The notes: a model not told the origin generated them from the sequence alone. Positions 36,050 through 48,312 are shown, numbered from the stretch's first letter. The stretch: 64,000 bases of DNA from Capsicum annuum (GCF_002878395.1 NC_061115.1:94021678-94085677); one strand, 5' to 3'. Made by a program: numbers and translations.

Positions 36050-36236
36050 ACTTTGACTTGACACAAAGTTTAAAAAAATAAAGAAAGATTTGAATATTGT
36101 GACCTTAAATTAAAGTTGTATAAGATATATCAAAATGCTCTTTAATCTTCTTATCTTAAACATGTTACTTGGAAAGTTGAAATTAAAGTATTGTCTGTTT
36201 TTTCTTTAAATAGAATTCTTTTAAAAATGGAGGAAC
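36050..36236 (+). repeat. Stowaway-like MITE body
   Basis: TTTGACTTGACACAAAGTTT, AAAAAAATAAAGAAAGATTTG and TCTTAAACATG blocks match the general pattern of the CTCCCTCCGTTTC MITE family. The right end is TAAAAATGGAGGAACT. Diverged. Confidence 0.5.
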
Positions 36237-36462
36237 TAATCAAGTCTCAATTTACCTAATGTTTTTGTAAGTGCCTTTGACCTTATACTTGCACAATGGC
36301 ACCAATGCTCAAATAAATTATACTTGGTCGATGTCTTTGGTTCAATTTTCTCAAGTCCTGCTTAAAGCAAAACCCCACTGTTCTAATCAATTTTGCGGAT
36401 TCTTTCTATGAAAACGAGTTGCAGATTCGAGAATTTTATAATCTATGAATTTTCAGGTGCAC

Positions 36463-36792
36463 ATGAAAAAAGGAGAGAAAGCGGGGAGTAAAGGAATAGT
36501 AATAGACTGGGACAAGTTAATCAACGACGACGACGACCGTCCGGTTGAGCTAGTGGTTACCTCGACCTTACGACGGCTGCCAGCAGAAGAGCATCAATCG
36601 ATCAGCATGGATGGAGAAGAGGGACTTTCGAACTTATCAAATACAGAATTGACCGACAAAATTGCTAGGCTAAAAAAGTCTCTTTCTGGCAGCATTGGTG
36701 CTAGGTTACCCGATGGAGGTGAAAAACTAAGGGCAAATATCCAACTGCACGAGGATGAATTAGAATTGAGGAAACGCGTCGCTTCCGATAAG
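36463..36792 (+). CDS. ULP1D-like: SUMO protease of ULP1C/ULP1D (OTS) type, exon 1
   Basis: First of four coding exons of the only cellular gene found. The frame reads MKKGEKAGSK, then VIDWDKLINDDDDRPVELVV, then a helical GLSNLSNTELTDKIARLKK and LPDGGEKLRANIQLHEDELE. This VIDW ... LPDGGEKLR arrangement is the N-terminal region of plant OTS/ULP1D proteins, nuclear cysteine proteases that mature SUMO and remove it from targets. I chose 36,463 because TTTTCAG just before 36,457 looks like a splice acceptor, making the in-frame ATG at 36,445 intronic; if there is no upstream intron, 36,445 adds six residues. The donor AAG|GTTTGA closes the exon at phase 0. No catalytic residues are expected here. 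Confidence 0.75.
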
Positions 36793-37684
36793 GTTTGACT
36801 TTGAGATTTTTATTCAATTCCTCTTTGTTTAATTTATTTCACAGTTACGTTTATAGCATTGTGTGCTTCACTGCATTTCGTGAAATTCTAATGAGAATAA
36901 CTTGCTACAATGCTATTATAGATTAATTCTATGCTTTACAGTCAGCTGCACAAGAAAATGGTTACTATTACATTGCAGTATGTAGCGTATCTTTTTACAA
37001 TTTGGACAAGTATGAACTAGTAGTAGTGAGATCCTGGACTATGTAGGGTACCATTTCCCTCAAATGTGGTTTTTAATGGATTAAAACTGTCTGTACAGGC
37101 TAGGGTTGGAAAGTTCTGTATTCCTATTCAAAATTTTGGTAGAGAAGGCAGTGAAGCAGGTCATGCAGTGTTTGATTATCATATTTAACCTTGAAATAAG
37201 GACGAGGAAGATCACTACCTCCTTTAAAAGTAAAATTATTTTTGGTCTCATTCTCTGGCTGGACAGCTGCATGAAGCTGTTTTAAACCCAAGATACAATA
37301 AGATACCTAGTGAAATTCCATAGGATAACATTCAAAAAAAGTGGTTGTCCATGTGTAGTAATCTTATGTTGAGGAACACGAGGAGTTAGTAATCCTTTAT
37401 TTTGCAATATCTGATGAATATGATGTTTTTATGCTATTTGACATGGGATGGATAATGCAAGGCAAATACAAAGATAACATCTCAACTAATTTGATGATAT
37501 GGGTAAATATTTCCGTAGATTTTTCTCGATTGACCATCATGTTTTGTCATTTGTTGTAGTTCCCTCTCAGTTAAAACTTGAACTTCATACAAGATTAGTA
37601 CTCGATAAAAGCAGCTCCATGCTTAATATATTTACGGGTGGTGGTGGAGGAAGAATCAGTGAGGGCATCGGGAGAGAGAGATGG

Positions 37685-37870
37685 GAGGGAGAACAACAAC
37701 AACAACATCAACAAGATACTCGGCGTATTCCCATAAAGTGGGGTCTGGGGAGGGTAAAGTGCATATAGTCCATACCACTATCTCATATGAAGTAGCGAGG
37801 TTTGTTTCGATGGACCTGTGGTTCCGGACAAAAAAAGTATTAAAAGGACATAATAAAAACAAAAAACAAG
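37685..37870 (-). mobile_element. SINE, Solanaceae type with TTG-repeat tail
   Basis: The minus strand reads a TATGGACTATATGCAC-like region, then CCTCCCCAGACCCCACTTTATGGGAAT and a (TTG)n tail (AACAACAACAACA on the plus strand at 37,692-37,704). This matches the 3' half of tRNA-derived SINEs widespread in Solanaceae, as I recall them. The 5' promoter half is diverged. Confidence 0.55.
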
Positions 37871-38124
37871 ATGGAATAACCCACCAATAGAATAACAGAA
37901 ACAAGACACCCGCCGAGTAGTATGATAAACTATCTATCCGAAATCACAAACATCACCAAAGCACCACGAACCCGAAATTGCAAGACACATGCATAGCACT
38001 ATGATACTGGCATGGCCCCTTCCTATTAGAAATGACACACTTCCATCTGCTAATCCTCTACCCTAATTCGCGTCCTCCACACATTCCTATCTAGGGTCGG
38101 GAGGGAGAAGAAGGTGGAAATTAT

Positions 38125-38193
38125 ACCAAGTGAAAAGCAATAATTTCCACCTTAATTGCCGGAGAAGGTGGAAATTATTATTTTTCACTTGGT
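38125..38193. repeat. 29-bp-arm inverted repeat (hairpin)
   Basis: Arm 38,125-38,153 (ACCAAGTGAAAAGC then AATAATTTCCACCTT) pairs with 38,165-38,193 across an 11-base loop with few mismatches. A third copy of AAGGTGGAAATTAT at 38,111-38,124 can pair alternatively with 38,140-38,153. It may be a tiny MITE. The sequence lies in intron 1 and would be transcribed. Confidence 0.7.
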
Positions 38194-38814
38194 ATTAAGT
38201 GGAAATTAAGTAAAAAAGAAAATTCCCTTACTTCGTACTGTTGGAGATGTGTTCTTAATGAAAAGTGAATAAATGACACTCGTGTTGCTTGGTCAGATCG
38301 ACCCTTCCATGACACTCCTACCAAAGAAGAGGTATCTATATGATCATTGAGACAGTTAAGGTACCTAACTGCGTCGAGTTTAAGGGGCTATCTGGATATT
38401 TCTCCCTAATGCAACGAACATTGTTGGTGTGCGTATTGACATGGAAGTTTGCTGATTTCAAAGACAACAAGAATGGTCCTGGGATGTCACCCCTTGTGTA
38501 TAACATGACAATTTGGAGGTACAGGAATAAAAGATAATCTGGAAGGAAAATAGTTGCTAGAAATAAATTGACAAATATTTATTGTCACAAAAGAATAAAT
38601 TGATAAATAGGTGCTTTAAAAAAAAGAATAAATTGATAAATAGTTGCTTATGCAACTTTTTACTAAAATGATGTAAATGGCTTAGACAATGTTATATAGT
38701 TTGTGAGCTTGCTTAGAGCTATAAAATTTTAAAAAACAATCGTAGTACCATTATAAGGAGAACAATTCTAGTACTTGTTAACCTTTATATTTCCAAACAG
38801 TGTCTGGGCTTAGC

Positions 38815-38910
38815 TTGCATGCCCAGTTCTTTCACCAGGTACATGTGCTATCCCACCGGGATATGTGTCAAATAACTCTGGACACCAGTACTTCAGCAGA
38901 TTGGAAGAAA
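38815..38910. repeat. SINE-like dispersed repeat fragment
   Basis: TTCACCAGGTACATGTGCTA, TCCCACCGGGATATGTGTC and AAATAACTCTGG blocks resemble a tRNA-related Solanaceae repeat with CCACCAGCACAGGTACCGGG-like core. Strongly diverged; assignment from memory. Confidence 0.35.
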
Positions 38911-39218
38911 TTGCCTGTTTTAACGTGTCTACTGAAATTTGATGACTCTGCCCACCAGTACTAAGCCATTTACACCATTTTGATAAAATGGAATGCGCTG
39001 TTCTTGCAGCTTAACCATCTAAGTTTGAATCTGGATAAGGGGTAGTAGATCCTTTGTTCCTATTATTTCCGCTCTTTTTTTGGTCACAAAGAACCTGCTT
39101 TCCCCATACGAGGCCATCTTCTTTTGCCTTGTACGTGTGCTTTTAGATCTATTAATGTCAGATCAGTACCAATTGGCAAAAGACCAGCTATGCCTACTCC
39201 AATCCTGCGTGCTTGCAT

Positions 39219-39455
39219 GAGACAAACTTTGGTTTGCACTGACAGTTTATGAAACCTCTTCATTTTGGATTGCAAGAAGAGGACTATCCGTTTCTGTATA
39301 TGGTTACTTTACGTGTACAATTTGAGTCCCTAGTTAAATCCTGCTTTCTTTCTTGAGACAAACTTTGGTTTTGAACTGACAGTTTCTGAAACCTCTTCAT
39401 TTGAATTGCTAGAAGAGGCTGTCCATTTCTTTGAATTGTTACTTTACGTGTAAAC
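39219..39455. repeat. Tandem duplication, about 100 bp, period 136
   Basis: The copies 39,219-39,319 and 39,355-39,455 share GAGACAAACTTTGGTTT, CTGACAGTTT, GAAACCTCTTCATTT and GTTACTTTACGTGTA, with several mismatches. Noncoding. Confidence 0.7.
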
Positions 39456-39549
39456 CTTGAGTTTACTTCTATGTGCCTTGTTTGACTGGAATTTTAAGAA
39501 AGATTTTTGATGCTTGTGGTTGGAAACAGGCCATACATTTGTATGCTAT

Positions 39550-39665
39550 AAATATTTTTATTAAGGTTAAAATGAGAATTTTAAAGTTAAATTGGTTCTA
39601 AATATAGAAAGGTGTCATTCTTTTTGGGACAAACAACAAAGGGAAGCGTACCACATAAATTGAGT
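39550..39665 (+). repeat. MITE fragment (CTCCCTCCGTTTC family, 3' half)
   Basis: GGTTAAAATGAGAATTTTAA, TAAATATAGAAAGGTGTC and CCACATAAATTGAG blocks in order match the 3' half of the family also seen at 36,050-36,236. Confidence 0.45.
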
Positions 39666-40115
39666 ATTAAACTGGGTTTTACTCTTGTATTTATTTTCCT
39701 CCCCTTGAATGGTGTGTTGTGATAATTATAGGGAAAAAACACTCTCTGTACAGTTATTTGCGGCGTTGCATAATCTTTTGGTTGTTTGTGCTTGCATACT
39801 TGAGAATTTGTTTTCTACTCTCCCTTAGCGTGCATGAAAAACTTCAATATTTTTCTCTTGAATGTTGTAACTGCATTCTGTTTTCAATATTTTTGAGATT
39901 TGGCTTGCTTATTATAAAGATCAATAAGCATACTTAAAAATAAGGAGTTCAAATGTCTTCAATCCGACACATGCAATGCAAGACTAAAGATTTTTGAAAT
40001 ATATCAATTTAACTTGGACTCCGGCTAGAATAATCAACCACATAAGTCCCATATTTTTGAAGAAATATTTTTCCTCAAAACTGGTGTAGAAATTTTAAGA
40101 AATATAGTTTGACTT

Positions 40116-40291
40116 TGTGAGAAGTAAAGACACATGAATAAATATAATAAAGAAGTGTATGTACATTATTACAAATACAACGAACCCTATTTATAGATAT
40201 ATTCTATATAATACATAATATTTTTTCGATTTGGGCCACTATATATATATTATCTTTTTCCATGTGGACACTATAAATTAATATTCTAACA
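40116..40291 (-). repeat. 3' LTR of Copia element G
   Basis: 176 bases, with TATAAATAGGG on the minus strand (about 40,188-40,198) as the LTR TATA box. The purine-rich CCGCTTGAGGATGA just inside (40,292-40,306) is the polypurine tract. Confidence 0.8.
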
Positions 40292-40299
40292 TCATCCTC

Positions 40300-41231
40300 A
40301 AGCGGGTGCATATAAGTCACATGCACCGAGTTTGTTACGAATGTAATCAATACGAGGTCCAATGAGGGACTTGGTGAAAATATCTGCATGCAAGATAATC
40401 ATTTGGCTTCACAAATTTTGTAACAAAATCCCTTGAGAGTATCTTTTCTCTTCCAAAGTGACATTCAATCTCAATGTGCTTTGTGCTCTTTTGAAATACC
40501 GGACTTGACACATTACACAAGGTCACGTTATTACACACAAATTCCATATGATTGATTTCTCCAAATTTCAATTCTTTGAATAACTATTTGATCCAAACTA
40601 GCTCACAAGTAGCTACAATTATTGCTCGATATTCTACTTCAGCACTAGGTTGAGCAATCACATTTTATTTCTACTCTTTCTGGGCACCAAAATTATCTTC
40701 CACTAAAACATAATGTCCAGATGTAGAACGTCTATTAGAAGGTGATCCTGCCTAATCAATATTTGTATATCCAACGATCTGCTCATGACCTCGATCCTTA
40801 AAGAGTAATCCTTTGTCGGAGCTGATTTCATGCATTGCACAAAATGTAGTTCACTACATAGGGAGAATTCCTTAAAGTGACTTACATTACTTACAGGAAA
40901 GAAATGACAGGTCTAGTCATTGTGAGATAATTCAACTTGCCAGTCAATCACATCTTCCAAGATTGCGGAGTGGCAGCCCCTCTATGGAGTTTAGCTTTTA
41001 GATTCGTAAGAGTGTCGATTGGTCCGCATTCCGTCATTCCTATCTACTTAAGAATGTCTAAGGCATACTTTTGTGGTGAAATATCAATGTTTGATTTGGA
41101 CAGAGTGACCTCAATAGACAGAGAATACTTTAGTCTATCGAGATCTTTAGTGTAGAAGTGCCGAAAGAGATTTTGCTTCAAAGTAGTAATGCCATCTTGA
41201 TTAGTGCCGGTGATAATGATATTGTCAACAT
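40300..41231 (-). pseudogene. Element G RNase H and end of reverse transcriptase
   Basis: 40,571-40,347 on the minus strand reads MEFVCNNVTLCNV and STKHIEIECHFGREKI, the Copia RNase H end (KHIEID-HFVREK motif), then DPRIDY-like remnants toward the LTR. 40,580-41,231 holds broken reverse transcriptase C-terminal sequence (on the minus strand near 41,010-41,100). The frame stops at the LINE insertion at 41,231. Confidence 0.75.
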
Positions 41232-41362
41232 CAAAAATTCAAATATCCTCCCAAAAAATCTCCCAGGCACAGTTTTCGAGGTCCCTTTCGGGCCTTAGTT
41301 TCTCTCTCCGGTAATATTCCGACTGCCGGAAATTTCTCCCCTCCCTTTCTTTCTTCTTTATT

Positions 41363-43109
41363 ATGGGTGGGAGTTGTTTCTTCTTTTCTATTGGTAAGTC
41401 TTTTGAAATCAAGGATATTAGTGAAGGCCAGATTAGGTGGTTCTTATTCGGTGAACGGAGCAGCTGTTTCTCCAGCAAAATAAAAATTGACGTAAGCAAC
41501 CTGAGATGGGTATGCAATGAACTACAGCAGGTTTCTCGAGGCTCTGGAATTATACAGGAGATGGGGAAGAAAGAAACAAAATGATCTACATAGAATTTAT
41601 CAAACTTACAATGTTTATGGGCGTTTTCTACGAATTGAAACTTGGAGGGGAAACAAAAAAAGTGCTCTTATTATTTCGGTGTCTGATTCTAATCTTGGTT
41701 GGTCTGAAATTGCTTCAAAGATTCTTAGATTCTTGGGTAAGCCCTCGAACCCAGTTCTTCAAAGGTTCACTAACCCGGGGAACACATTTTTGGATGCTGT
41801 ATGCAAACAGAGTTGGCCGGATCTGGTGTATCAAGACAAACCCAAATCCACAAATTTGTTTCTTTCCTATTGTCTTGTGGGCACCTTCAATGACCCTTTC
41901 AACACGATCCCAAAATCGAAGGTTATTCAAAAATGGTTCCTAAGTAGATGGAAGATAACGGCAGGTCTGAGGGTCACTCCCATCTCTCACAACCAATTTC
42001 TATTTGAACTTCCATCGAGGCAGGAGGCGGAGAGGGTGAAAATGGGTGAATGGTTTTGGAATGTTAGAAGACTCACTCTTGAATGGTGGTCTTCGGTGGC
42101 CGGAACTCAACTTGCAACACCAAAGTCTGCTTACCGATGGGTTCGAGCTTTTGGAATTCCTTTGAATGCTTGGTCAGAGAAAACCATGAAATTTATTAGT
42201 GACTCTTGCGGTGGTTATGTGGACGCTGACGAGGACATGAAGAAGCGGAATCACCTTTATTGGGCTCGTATTTGCATCACCGACTCTACCTAGGAGATTC
42301 CAAGAAAGAAAGATCGATCTGAAAGTGGAGGATTGGATTTTTGAGATCTCTATAGTTGTCGATGTTGTTGCAAAAACTCTACCCTCCTGGAAAAAGCCAG
42401 ACGCGCAGATTATTGACCAGCAGTCAAAGACCATTGAGTCAGCGTGTCTCATGCCTGCCAAGCCAAGGTTTTTAAATTTTGAATCTCATAGGGTTGGGCC
42501 ATTCTTTATTTCAGCCCAACAGTAGAAACGGGCCCAAACCCTACTTCAGCCAAGAGTGGACCAGTTATATTATTCCTGAATAAAGAAAAGGAATAAAACT
42601 CCTTTTGTTAAGACAAGGCCACAATTAAATGAGTGGAAATCCAAAAGGCCGGCCCAATCACTCATTCAGGAAACCCCACTTTATCCACAAAAGGGAAAGG
42701 CCCAGCTGAAACTTGCTCCACAGATCCAGCAACGACGACTTGTCGACCTTCTATCGAAGCTGATCCCAGTGGTTCCATGGCGGATGACAACTATTTAGAC
42801 GATGAAGCAGAATATATGGAATCCCTCCCACTTCTCACTCTTCCTTCTTTATACCCTGAATCTTACTTGCCTTTTTCCCAGGGTTCTGATTTTTCACCTT
42901 CATTTGGAAGTGATGCTTTGCGATTAACATGGGATGGCTATAATCACGATAAGCATCAGGTTGTTCAAACTCCAACCGTAATTGAGACGTCACGGTGGAC
43001 AAAAATTGCTATGTCTAATGCATGTAAGGCTTTTGGGGTGAAGTCTTCAGGTTTTGAGCATGAAATTCTTGATATGATTCTGCTTATGGAGCAGAAAAGA
43101 CAATCTTAA
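41363..43109 (+). pseudogene. LINE ORF1, DUF4283-type RNA-binding protein, broken
   Basis: It starts at 41,363 (MGGSCFFFSIGKSFEIKD) and changes frame near 41,517-41,570 into the 258-codon frame 41,517-42,293, with GKPSNPVLQ, WFLSRWKITAGLRVTPI, RVKMGEWFWNVRRLTLEWW and VRAFGIPLNAW. The last is the LPL-W block of DUF4283 proteins that bind LINE RNA. A stop at 42,291 and another frame change lead to the low-complexity C-terminal part at 42,633-43,109, with an acidic DDNYLDDEAEYMESLP segment and a final helical IAMSNACKAFGVK segment. Confidence 0.75.
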
Positions 43110-43252
43110 CTATAGCAGCAAATGGGAAAAAGTAGCGAGGCTAAGAAACCGAAAAAGAAGGGAGAAATAGAGGCAAAGAAATTGGCTTGCACTATTACTT
43201 ATGATAGAGGTGAAGAATCCAGTAGGGGCAGGCAATTCAAAGCCTTCTCGGA

Positions 43253-46200
43253 ATGAAAGCGAAGATCATTAGCTGGAACGTGAGAGGGATCAATGATACG
43301 AGCAAGAAGAGCACCATCAATTCCCTTATCCAGAAGTAGAAGCCTGACATTCTATGTTTACAGAAAACTAAGATTGAAGGATGTTCTGTGGAGATAGTGA
43401 GACAGTTATGGGGTTCTAGATAGGTTGAATGGGTGGAACTAAAAGCCAGCGGCAATAGAGGGGGCATAATTATATTGTGGGATAAAAGACAATGGGGCTG
43501 TATTGATGCACAACAGGGGCAACACGCTATGTCAGTTATGATGGAAGGTGTTCAAACTGCTTTCAGATTTTGTTTTAGTGGTGTCTACGGGCCACACTCT
43601 AACCGGGAAAGGGATGACTTCGGGAATAAATTAGCAGCATAAAGGGTCTTTGGAATGAAAGTTGGGTCATTGGAGGAGATTTTAATGTCTGTTGATTTGA
43701 AAGTGAAAGATTCAATTGTTTGAGAAGATCTAGGCCATGAAATTCTTCTCTGAATTCATTCAAGACATGGCCGTAGTTGATTTACCATTGCAAGGGGCAT
43801 TCTATACCTGGTCCGAGGGAAAGCTCACTTCAAGCCTTTAGAATTGATAAATTCTTGATTTCTTCAAAGTGGAATGATGCTTTTGGCCGTGTGAAACAAC
43901 TGGCTCTCCCCAAGGTTATTTCGGATCATAAACCCATCTCTTTAAAGAGTGGCGATTGGTCAAACGAACCCTCTTATTTTAAATTTGAAAATATATGGCT
44001 CCAACAAGATGGATTTATTGACTTGGTAAAACAAGGGTGGCAAAGCTATGCGGTTAATGGTTCTCCAGATTTCATCCTCTCTCAAAAGCTGAAAACTTTG
44101 CAGAGGGATTTGGTTACATGGAACAGGCAGGTTTTTGGCAAAGTTTCTTCTAGAACTAGCAAAGTTTTAGAAGAGATTTTAATTCTTGAATGGGCCACTG
44201 ATGGGAGGCTTCCGACTCAACCTGAAAAGAATAAATTATTGCAATTAAAAATAGAGATTCAACAACTAGCTAAGGCTGAAGAAACATCTTGGAGACAAAA
44301 ATCAAGATACTTATGGTTGAAAGAAGGGGACAGAAATACGAAATACTTCCAAAGGGCTGCTAACTCTCGTAGGAGATACAATTGTATTGACAAGTTGAAG
44401 GTGGGGGAGATCATTATTGATGACAAAGTGCAAATAAAAGAGGTTGTACCTGACTACTACCAGGAGTTATATACATAAGATGAAACTTGGAAGCCTACAA
44501 CAACCTTCGAGGGCTTGAGTCTTCTAAACCAAGATGATAGGGTGGCTCTTGAACAACCTTTTGAAGAAGAGGAAGTGTTGAGTGCTCTCAATTCATGTGC
44601 CCCTGACAAGAGCCCGGGCCAGATGGCTTCACAATAGCCTTCTACCAGAAATGTTGGGACACTATTAAACATGATCTTATGGAGACCTTTCATAATTTTC
44701 ATAACAATTTCCACATGGTTAAATCTTCCAACGCTTCTTTTACCGCCCATATCCTTAAAAAGAAAGGATCTATAGAACTTAAAGACTTTAGACCTATCAG
44801 TCATGTCGGTAGTGTCTATAAGTTGGTGGCAAAGGTGCTAACTGAAAGATTGAAAAAAGTGATTGGGAGATTGGTTTTAGGCTATCAGAATGCTTTTATA
44901 AGAGGCAAACAAACTACTGATGGAGCCTTATAGCAAATGAAGTATTGGATTGGAGGCAAAAAAGTAGTGTCCCGGATCTATTACTCAAGCTGGATACAGA
45001 GAAGGCTTTTGACAAGCTCAACTGACAATACCTAACTTCTATTCTGAGGCAAATGGGATTTGGAGAAAAGTGGATCAAATGGATCTAGTATAGCTTCTCC
45101 ATAGTTAAATATTCTGTTTTAGTCACAAAAGCCCTACAAGATTCTTTTCCCCTTTGAGAGGGATAAGGCAAGGCGACCCACTATCTTTATTCCTTTACAT
45201 TCTGGCCATGGAGGGTCCTAGTAGGATGCTAGAAAAGGCAAGGCAATTGTAATGGATTGGTGGCTTTGAAGTGGACAACAACCTTGGTCTTATAGTCCCT
45301 GTTTCTCATCTTCTTTTTGATGATGACACCCTTATTTTTTGTGGTGCTGAAGAGTCTCAAGTGAGGTATCTCTACCTCACCCTTATGATTTTTGAAGCTT
45401 TATCTAGGCTCCACATTAACATGTCGAAAAACATCGTCTACCCTGTGGTTCCAGATCTTGAGATCTTGAGATGCTGGCCAGCATTATGTACTGTAGCACT
45501 GGAACTGACTCCCCCTTAGTGCTAGTCACAGATCAACAGAGATTTGGAATGTGGTCATCGAAAAGTTTGGGAAAAGATGGCCTCCTGGCAACAACAGTAC
45601 CTTTCTCTTGGTGGTAGGGTAACACTCATCAATAGTGTTCTTGATAGCATTCCGACTTATTTCATGTCTTTGTTCAGAATACCAACAGAGGTTCAAGAGC
45701 AACTCAACAAGTTAAGAAGGTCTTTTTTGTGGGAAGGTAATAGTGACAGCCACAAGTTTCATTTAGTTAAGTGGGCCAAAGTAACTCTTCTAAAGCATCT
45801 AGGTGGTCTAGGGTTAAAGGATTTAGCAATACACAACAAATGTATGTTAATGAAATGTCATTAGAGGTTTAACCAAGATAATGTTGGCCTTTAGAAGGAG
45901 ATTATCCTAACCAAATATGGTAGCACTAGCCATTGGTGGTCCAACCCAGTCCTAGCTCCTTATGGGTCTGGATTGTGGAAAGGTATTAGGAGATTGTGGG
46001 ATGAGTTCTTCCTCAACTCCTCCTTCAAAGTGGGAAATTGAGCACATCTTCTATTCTGGAAAGACAAATGGCTTGGCTCTATCATTCTTAAGGATGTGTT
46101 CCCTAGGTTGTTTCGTATAACTACTAATCCAAATTCAACCATTGCTCAGAACGGGGAGGATAATGCATGGAATTTGCATCTAAGGAGACACCTAAATGAC

Positions 46201-46863
46201 CGGAAATTGAGGGCATGATAGCGTTGATTGGGAGTTTGCAGAGCAGTCCAGTTCTCACTCAAAGAAGTGACAGTCTTAAGTAGGGAAGCAACAAGAATGA
46301 TTCTTATTCTATCATAGAAGGTTACCTTCTCCCGAGCTCAAACAAGGATCTGATTGACTTGGCCTTGGAAGCTCATCTGGAAAACTAAATTACCACCAAA
46401 AGTTTCTTGTTTCTGCTAGATCACCTTACAAGGAGCTTGTTTAACTCTAGACAATCTCATGAAAAGAAAATTTCTTTTAGGTAATAGATGTTCCTTGTGT
46501 AATTGCACCTCTGAGTCCATTAATCACCTGTTCTAACACTGTCCAGTTGCTACAGAAGTATGGAATATGTTTCTCTCCGTTTTTGGTCTGCAATGGGCTA
46601 TGCCTCGCACTGTCAGGGAACTTTTTATGTGTTGGAGTATTTGGAAAGTTGGGAAGTCCATGAGAAGGATTTGGTCAATGATTCCTGCTTGCATTTGGTG
46701 GTGCTTATGGTTGGAAAGAAACCAAAGATGTTTTGATGGTATTGCAACTGCCAGCTCCGACCTTATGGCCAGATGCCTGTTTACTCTTTTTAGCTGGGTT
46801 AATCTTACCCCTGCTTACAACTCAGATTCTTTTTTAGATTTTATTAGCTCTCTAGTCCTTTGA
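43253..46863 (+). pseudogene. LINE ORF2: endonuclease, reverse transcriptase, zf-RVT, broken
   Basis: It opens MKAKIISWNVRGIND, the start of an APE-type endonuclease (N of WNVRG), with VYGPHSNRERDDF, GGDFNV-like and SDHKPISL motifs up to about 43,930. Reverse transcriptase covers about 44,470-45,520: [46 protein letters not shown] and the catalytic box FDDDTLIFC (usually FADD). The C-terminal zinc-binding zf-RVT region is at 46,370-46,863 (CSLCNCTSESINHLF, then WNMF and WLERNQRCF). At least six stops or shifts are present. Confidence 0.85.
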
Positions 46864-46999
46864 TGGACCTTGGATTTATCAGCTCTTTAGACTTATGATA
46901 GGTTTTTGTTATCTTTGTAATGAGTTGATATCTTTTCTTTTGTAACTATGCATCTGTGCTTTATAAAACACTTCATAAAAAAAATGATATTGTCAACAT

Positions 47000-48106
47000 A
47001 AACCATCAAATAAATACACAGGTTTGGAGTAGAATGCCAATAAAACAAAGAGCGATCAACTTTACAACTTGTCTTGCTAAACTCCTAAATTACTATGCTA
47101 AACTTCGCAAACCAGGCTTGAGGAGACGGTTTCAGACCATCTTGGTTATTAGGCTCCTCCTGAGCAACAAAACGAGGTGGTTGCTTCATACAAACTTCAT
47201 CCTCAAGGTTACCATAGAAAAATCATTCTTAATGTCCAATTGATAAACAACCCTATAATGGATAATAACCATGGATAGAAAAATGTAAAACATATGCTAT
47301 TTTAGCCACATGGTAGAAAGTATTATTACAATCAAGTGCAAATATCCGAGTATATCCCTCGACACAAGACGAGCCTTAAGTCGATCAACTTGACTGTCTA
47401 TACCAACTTTGATTGCATAAATCCAACAACTAAGAATAGATTTACTTGGAAGAAAAAGACCAATATCTCAATACCACTCGCATGTAAGACAAACATCTCG
47501 TCGATCATATCTTACCTCTATCCGGGATGACAAAGTGCTTCACTTGTAGACTTACGGATGTAAACACAAGATAAAGATGATATAAAGGCATAATGGGGTG
47601 ATGACAGATGACTTGATAACTTTAAAAGGTACAATTGGGTTTAGTATTATTATTGGATCATAACTTTTTCAATGTGCAATCATTGACTAGGAGAAGACAA
47701 GCTTGCTGTAAGTGTAGGGTTCGACATAAGATATGAATCATCTGTGCCTGATGTTGGACATAGGCGACAATGATAAGTCAGGAGCTGTGATAATGTGGTT
47801 GGAGATGTAGAAGTAATCGTAGATTCCTAAAAAATTTGTATTAAGTAAGACCTTAAATGATATTATGATGATTAGAGGAAAATCTAAAGTACGATCGCGA
47901 CTAAAAAATATGACCGACTGACACAAGGTACCAACGAAGATTTGTTGAGTAGCAGTAATACCCTTTAAACCCAAGAATAACCAAGGCATATTTGTGAATA
48001 CGAAGGGCAAATTTATCATTCTTGTGGGTGAAGATATGAATAAAACATGTGCTCCAAAGACACGAGGGGAAAAAGAGTATAGAGGTGACTGAGGATGCAA
48101 TATGGA
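47000..48106 (-). pseudogene. Element G reverse transcriptase start and integrase end
   Basis: On the minus strand 48,100-47,738 reads PLYSFSPRVFGAHVLF and a GLKGITATQQIFVGT stretch, the end of the Copia integrase region (PRVFGCxCFVH; LG-YS-QKGY type). Reverse transcriptase N-terminal remnants lie in 47,000-47,560, much decayed. The reverse transcriptase is cut at 46,999/41,231 by the LINE. Confidence 0.65.
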
Positions 48107-48312
48107 GAGGGTGTTTGGATAGGCTTTTAAAAAGTAGCTTATATGCTAAAACCATAAGTAGGGGAGACCTGACTTTTGGCTTTTGGCTTATTTTTACACT
48201 TTTTTAGCCTAAAAGTGAGTGCTTAGAAGCACTTTTAGTTTTGGTGAGCACTAGCAAAATTAAAAATTGCTTAAAAGTCAAAAGCACCTAAAAATAATGC
48301 AATGCAAACATC
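48107..48312. mobile_element. MITE-like insertion in element G
   Basis: It begins GTGTTTGGATAGGCTTTTAAAAAGTAGC and contains TTTTGGCTT and AAGCACTTTTAG dyads, ending CAATGCAAACATC. AAGTCA/TGACTT-type internal inverted repeats suggest a small DNA-transposon derivative that is common in Solanaceae. Target duplication not resolved. Confidence 0.45.

Larger units (their letters stand above)
36793..40110 (+). other. Intron 1, left part: no genes, small repeats
   Basis: AT-rich intron sequence. It holds a SINE (37,685-37,870), a hairpin (38,125-38,193), small AATTGATAAATA duplications (38,575-38,650), a SINE-like fragment (38,815-38,910), a 100-bp tandem duplication (39,219-39,455) and a MITE fragment (39,550-39,665). 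Frames at 37,499-37,768, 38,340-38,537 and 39,719-39,937 match no family I recognise. Confidence 0.6.
41232..46982 (+). mobile_element. L1-type LINE nested in Copia G
   Basis: A plus-strand non-LTR retrotransposon with ORF1, ORF2 and an A-rich tail (46,976-46,982). It is flanked by a 17-bp perfect duplication AATGATATTGTCAACAT at 41,215-41,231 and 46,983-46,999, which is Copia sequence. The body is about 5.75 kb and may be nearly full length at its 5' end. Both ORFs carry frameshifts and stops. Confidence 0.9.

Noticed and set aside
36445..36462. ATG at 36,445 as the start of the OTS-like gene
   Set aside because: It lies in ATGAATTTTCAG, which looks like an intron end; the ATG at 36,463 gives a better match to the expected start. 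Not excluded if the transcript is unspliced upstream.
42174..42461. Minus-strand frame in the LINE region
   Set aside because: Shadow of ORF1 on the other strand, no family resemblance.
43237..43467. Minus-strand frame over the LINE endonuclease start
   Set aside because: Shadow of ORF2.
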